From assembly GCF_017614965.1 (NCBI RefSeq), contig NZ_WVUG01000069.1, positions 1 through 32,782 of the forward strand: 32,782 nucleotides of DNA, written 5' to 3'. This stretch comes from Streptomyces griseorubiginosus (GTDB lineage Bacteria > Actinomycetota > Actinomycetes > Streptomycetales > Streptomycetaceae). The translations under genes and the position numbers were made by a program. Positions 32,708-32,782 of this stretch are shown here, one piece after another (position 1 is the first letter of the stretch; each line of letters opens with the position of its first letter). The notes beneath the pieces are model-generated. The model was not told the origin of the DNA. It saw only the letters and a list, made by a program, of their open reading frames with translations, and ran no database searches.

Positions 32708-32744
32708 CTCCGGCGCTGTCGGTCCGGGCCCCTATCGTGGGGCA

Positions 32745-32782
32745 GTGGTCGAGGGACGACGTACGGGGGACAGGACTATGGG
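32745..32782 (+). CDS. Possible first codons of a downstream gene (cut by window end)
   Basis: GTG 32745 opens a frame that stays open to the window end and contains an in-frame ATG at 32778. TATCGT (32733-32738) ends six bases before the GTG, so a leaderless start is possible. For the ATG, GGGGGACAGG lies just upstream and would serve as a ribosome site. Too little sequence remains to name a product. Confidence 0.3.
   Translation, partial: MVEGRRTGDRTM

Overview
The window looks like a chromosomal core segment of a Streptomyces or a very close relative. The evidence is very high GC with GC-rich third codon positions, many GTG starts, start/stop overlaps of the GTGA and ATGA type, futalosine-pathway menaquinone genes, and a complete 14-gene nuoA-N operon with actinobacterial tail extensions. 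I saw no insertion sequence, phage gene, tRNA, rRNA or CRISPR array. No in-frame TTA (bldA-type) codon caught my eye in the real genes. Gene identities rest on motif recognition by eye, without database searches.

Layout. (1) 54-3895: a membrane protein joining a LysM domain to a cytoplasmic transcription-activator-like (BTAD) module, overlapping a type IV prepilin peptidase. (2) 3986-5633: mqnC of the futalosine menaquinone pathway, followed by a small amidohydrolase relative that appears to have lost its catalytic barrel. (3) 5643-10828: a surface-polysaccharide island holding a GH18 chitinase-like lipoprotein (minus strand), then a possibly leaderless small membrane protein, a NodB-deacetylase/GT2-synthase fusion, and a membrane acyltransferase. 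(4) 10852-13924: menG, a soluble single-PASTA protein, a GNAT acetyltransferase, and a geranylgeranyl-reductase-family flavoprotein that may reduce the menaquinone side chain. (5) 14356-15159: a secreted NlpC/P60 wall hydrolase, divergent from nuo. (6) 15160-15926: a long, palindrome- and repeat-rich regulatory region. (7) 15927-31972: nuoA-N, a tightly coupled complex I operon closed by a strong bidirectional hairpin. (8) 32043-32570: a secreted protein of unknown function, then the possible first codons of another gene.

How the parts fit. mqnC, menG and the reductase make or modify menaquinone, and the NADH dehydrogenase encoded next door reduces it, so much of the window serves respiratory-chain supply. 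A near-consensus Rex (NADH/NAD+ sensor) operator lies just downstream of a candidate nuoA -10 element, which would tie complex I expression to redox state. The polysaccharide island has the parts expected for a secreted, partly deacetylated and possibly acylated GlcNAc-type polymer and sits between the two menaquinone genes.

Most interesting points: the LysM-to-BTAD transmembrane architecture, the barrel-less amidohydrolase after mqnC, the polysaccharide island with its TCACA-type direct repeats and leaderless start, repeated AGATCAC motifs upstream of nuoA, a rare-codon patch inside nuoF, and two DnaA-box-like sequences near the 3' end of nuo. I do not see a clear wholly new defence or biosynthetic system.
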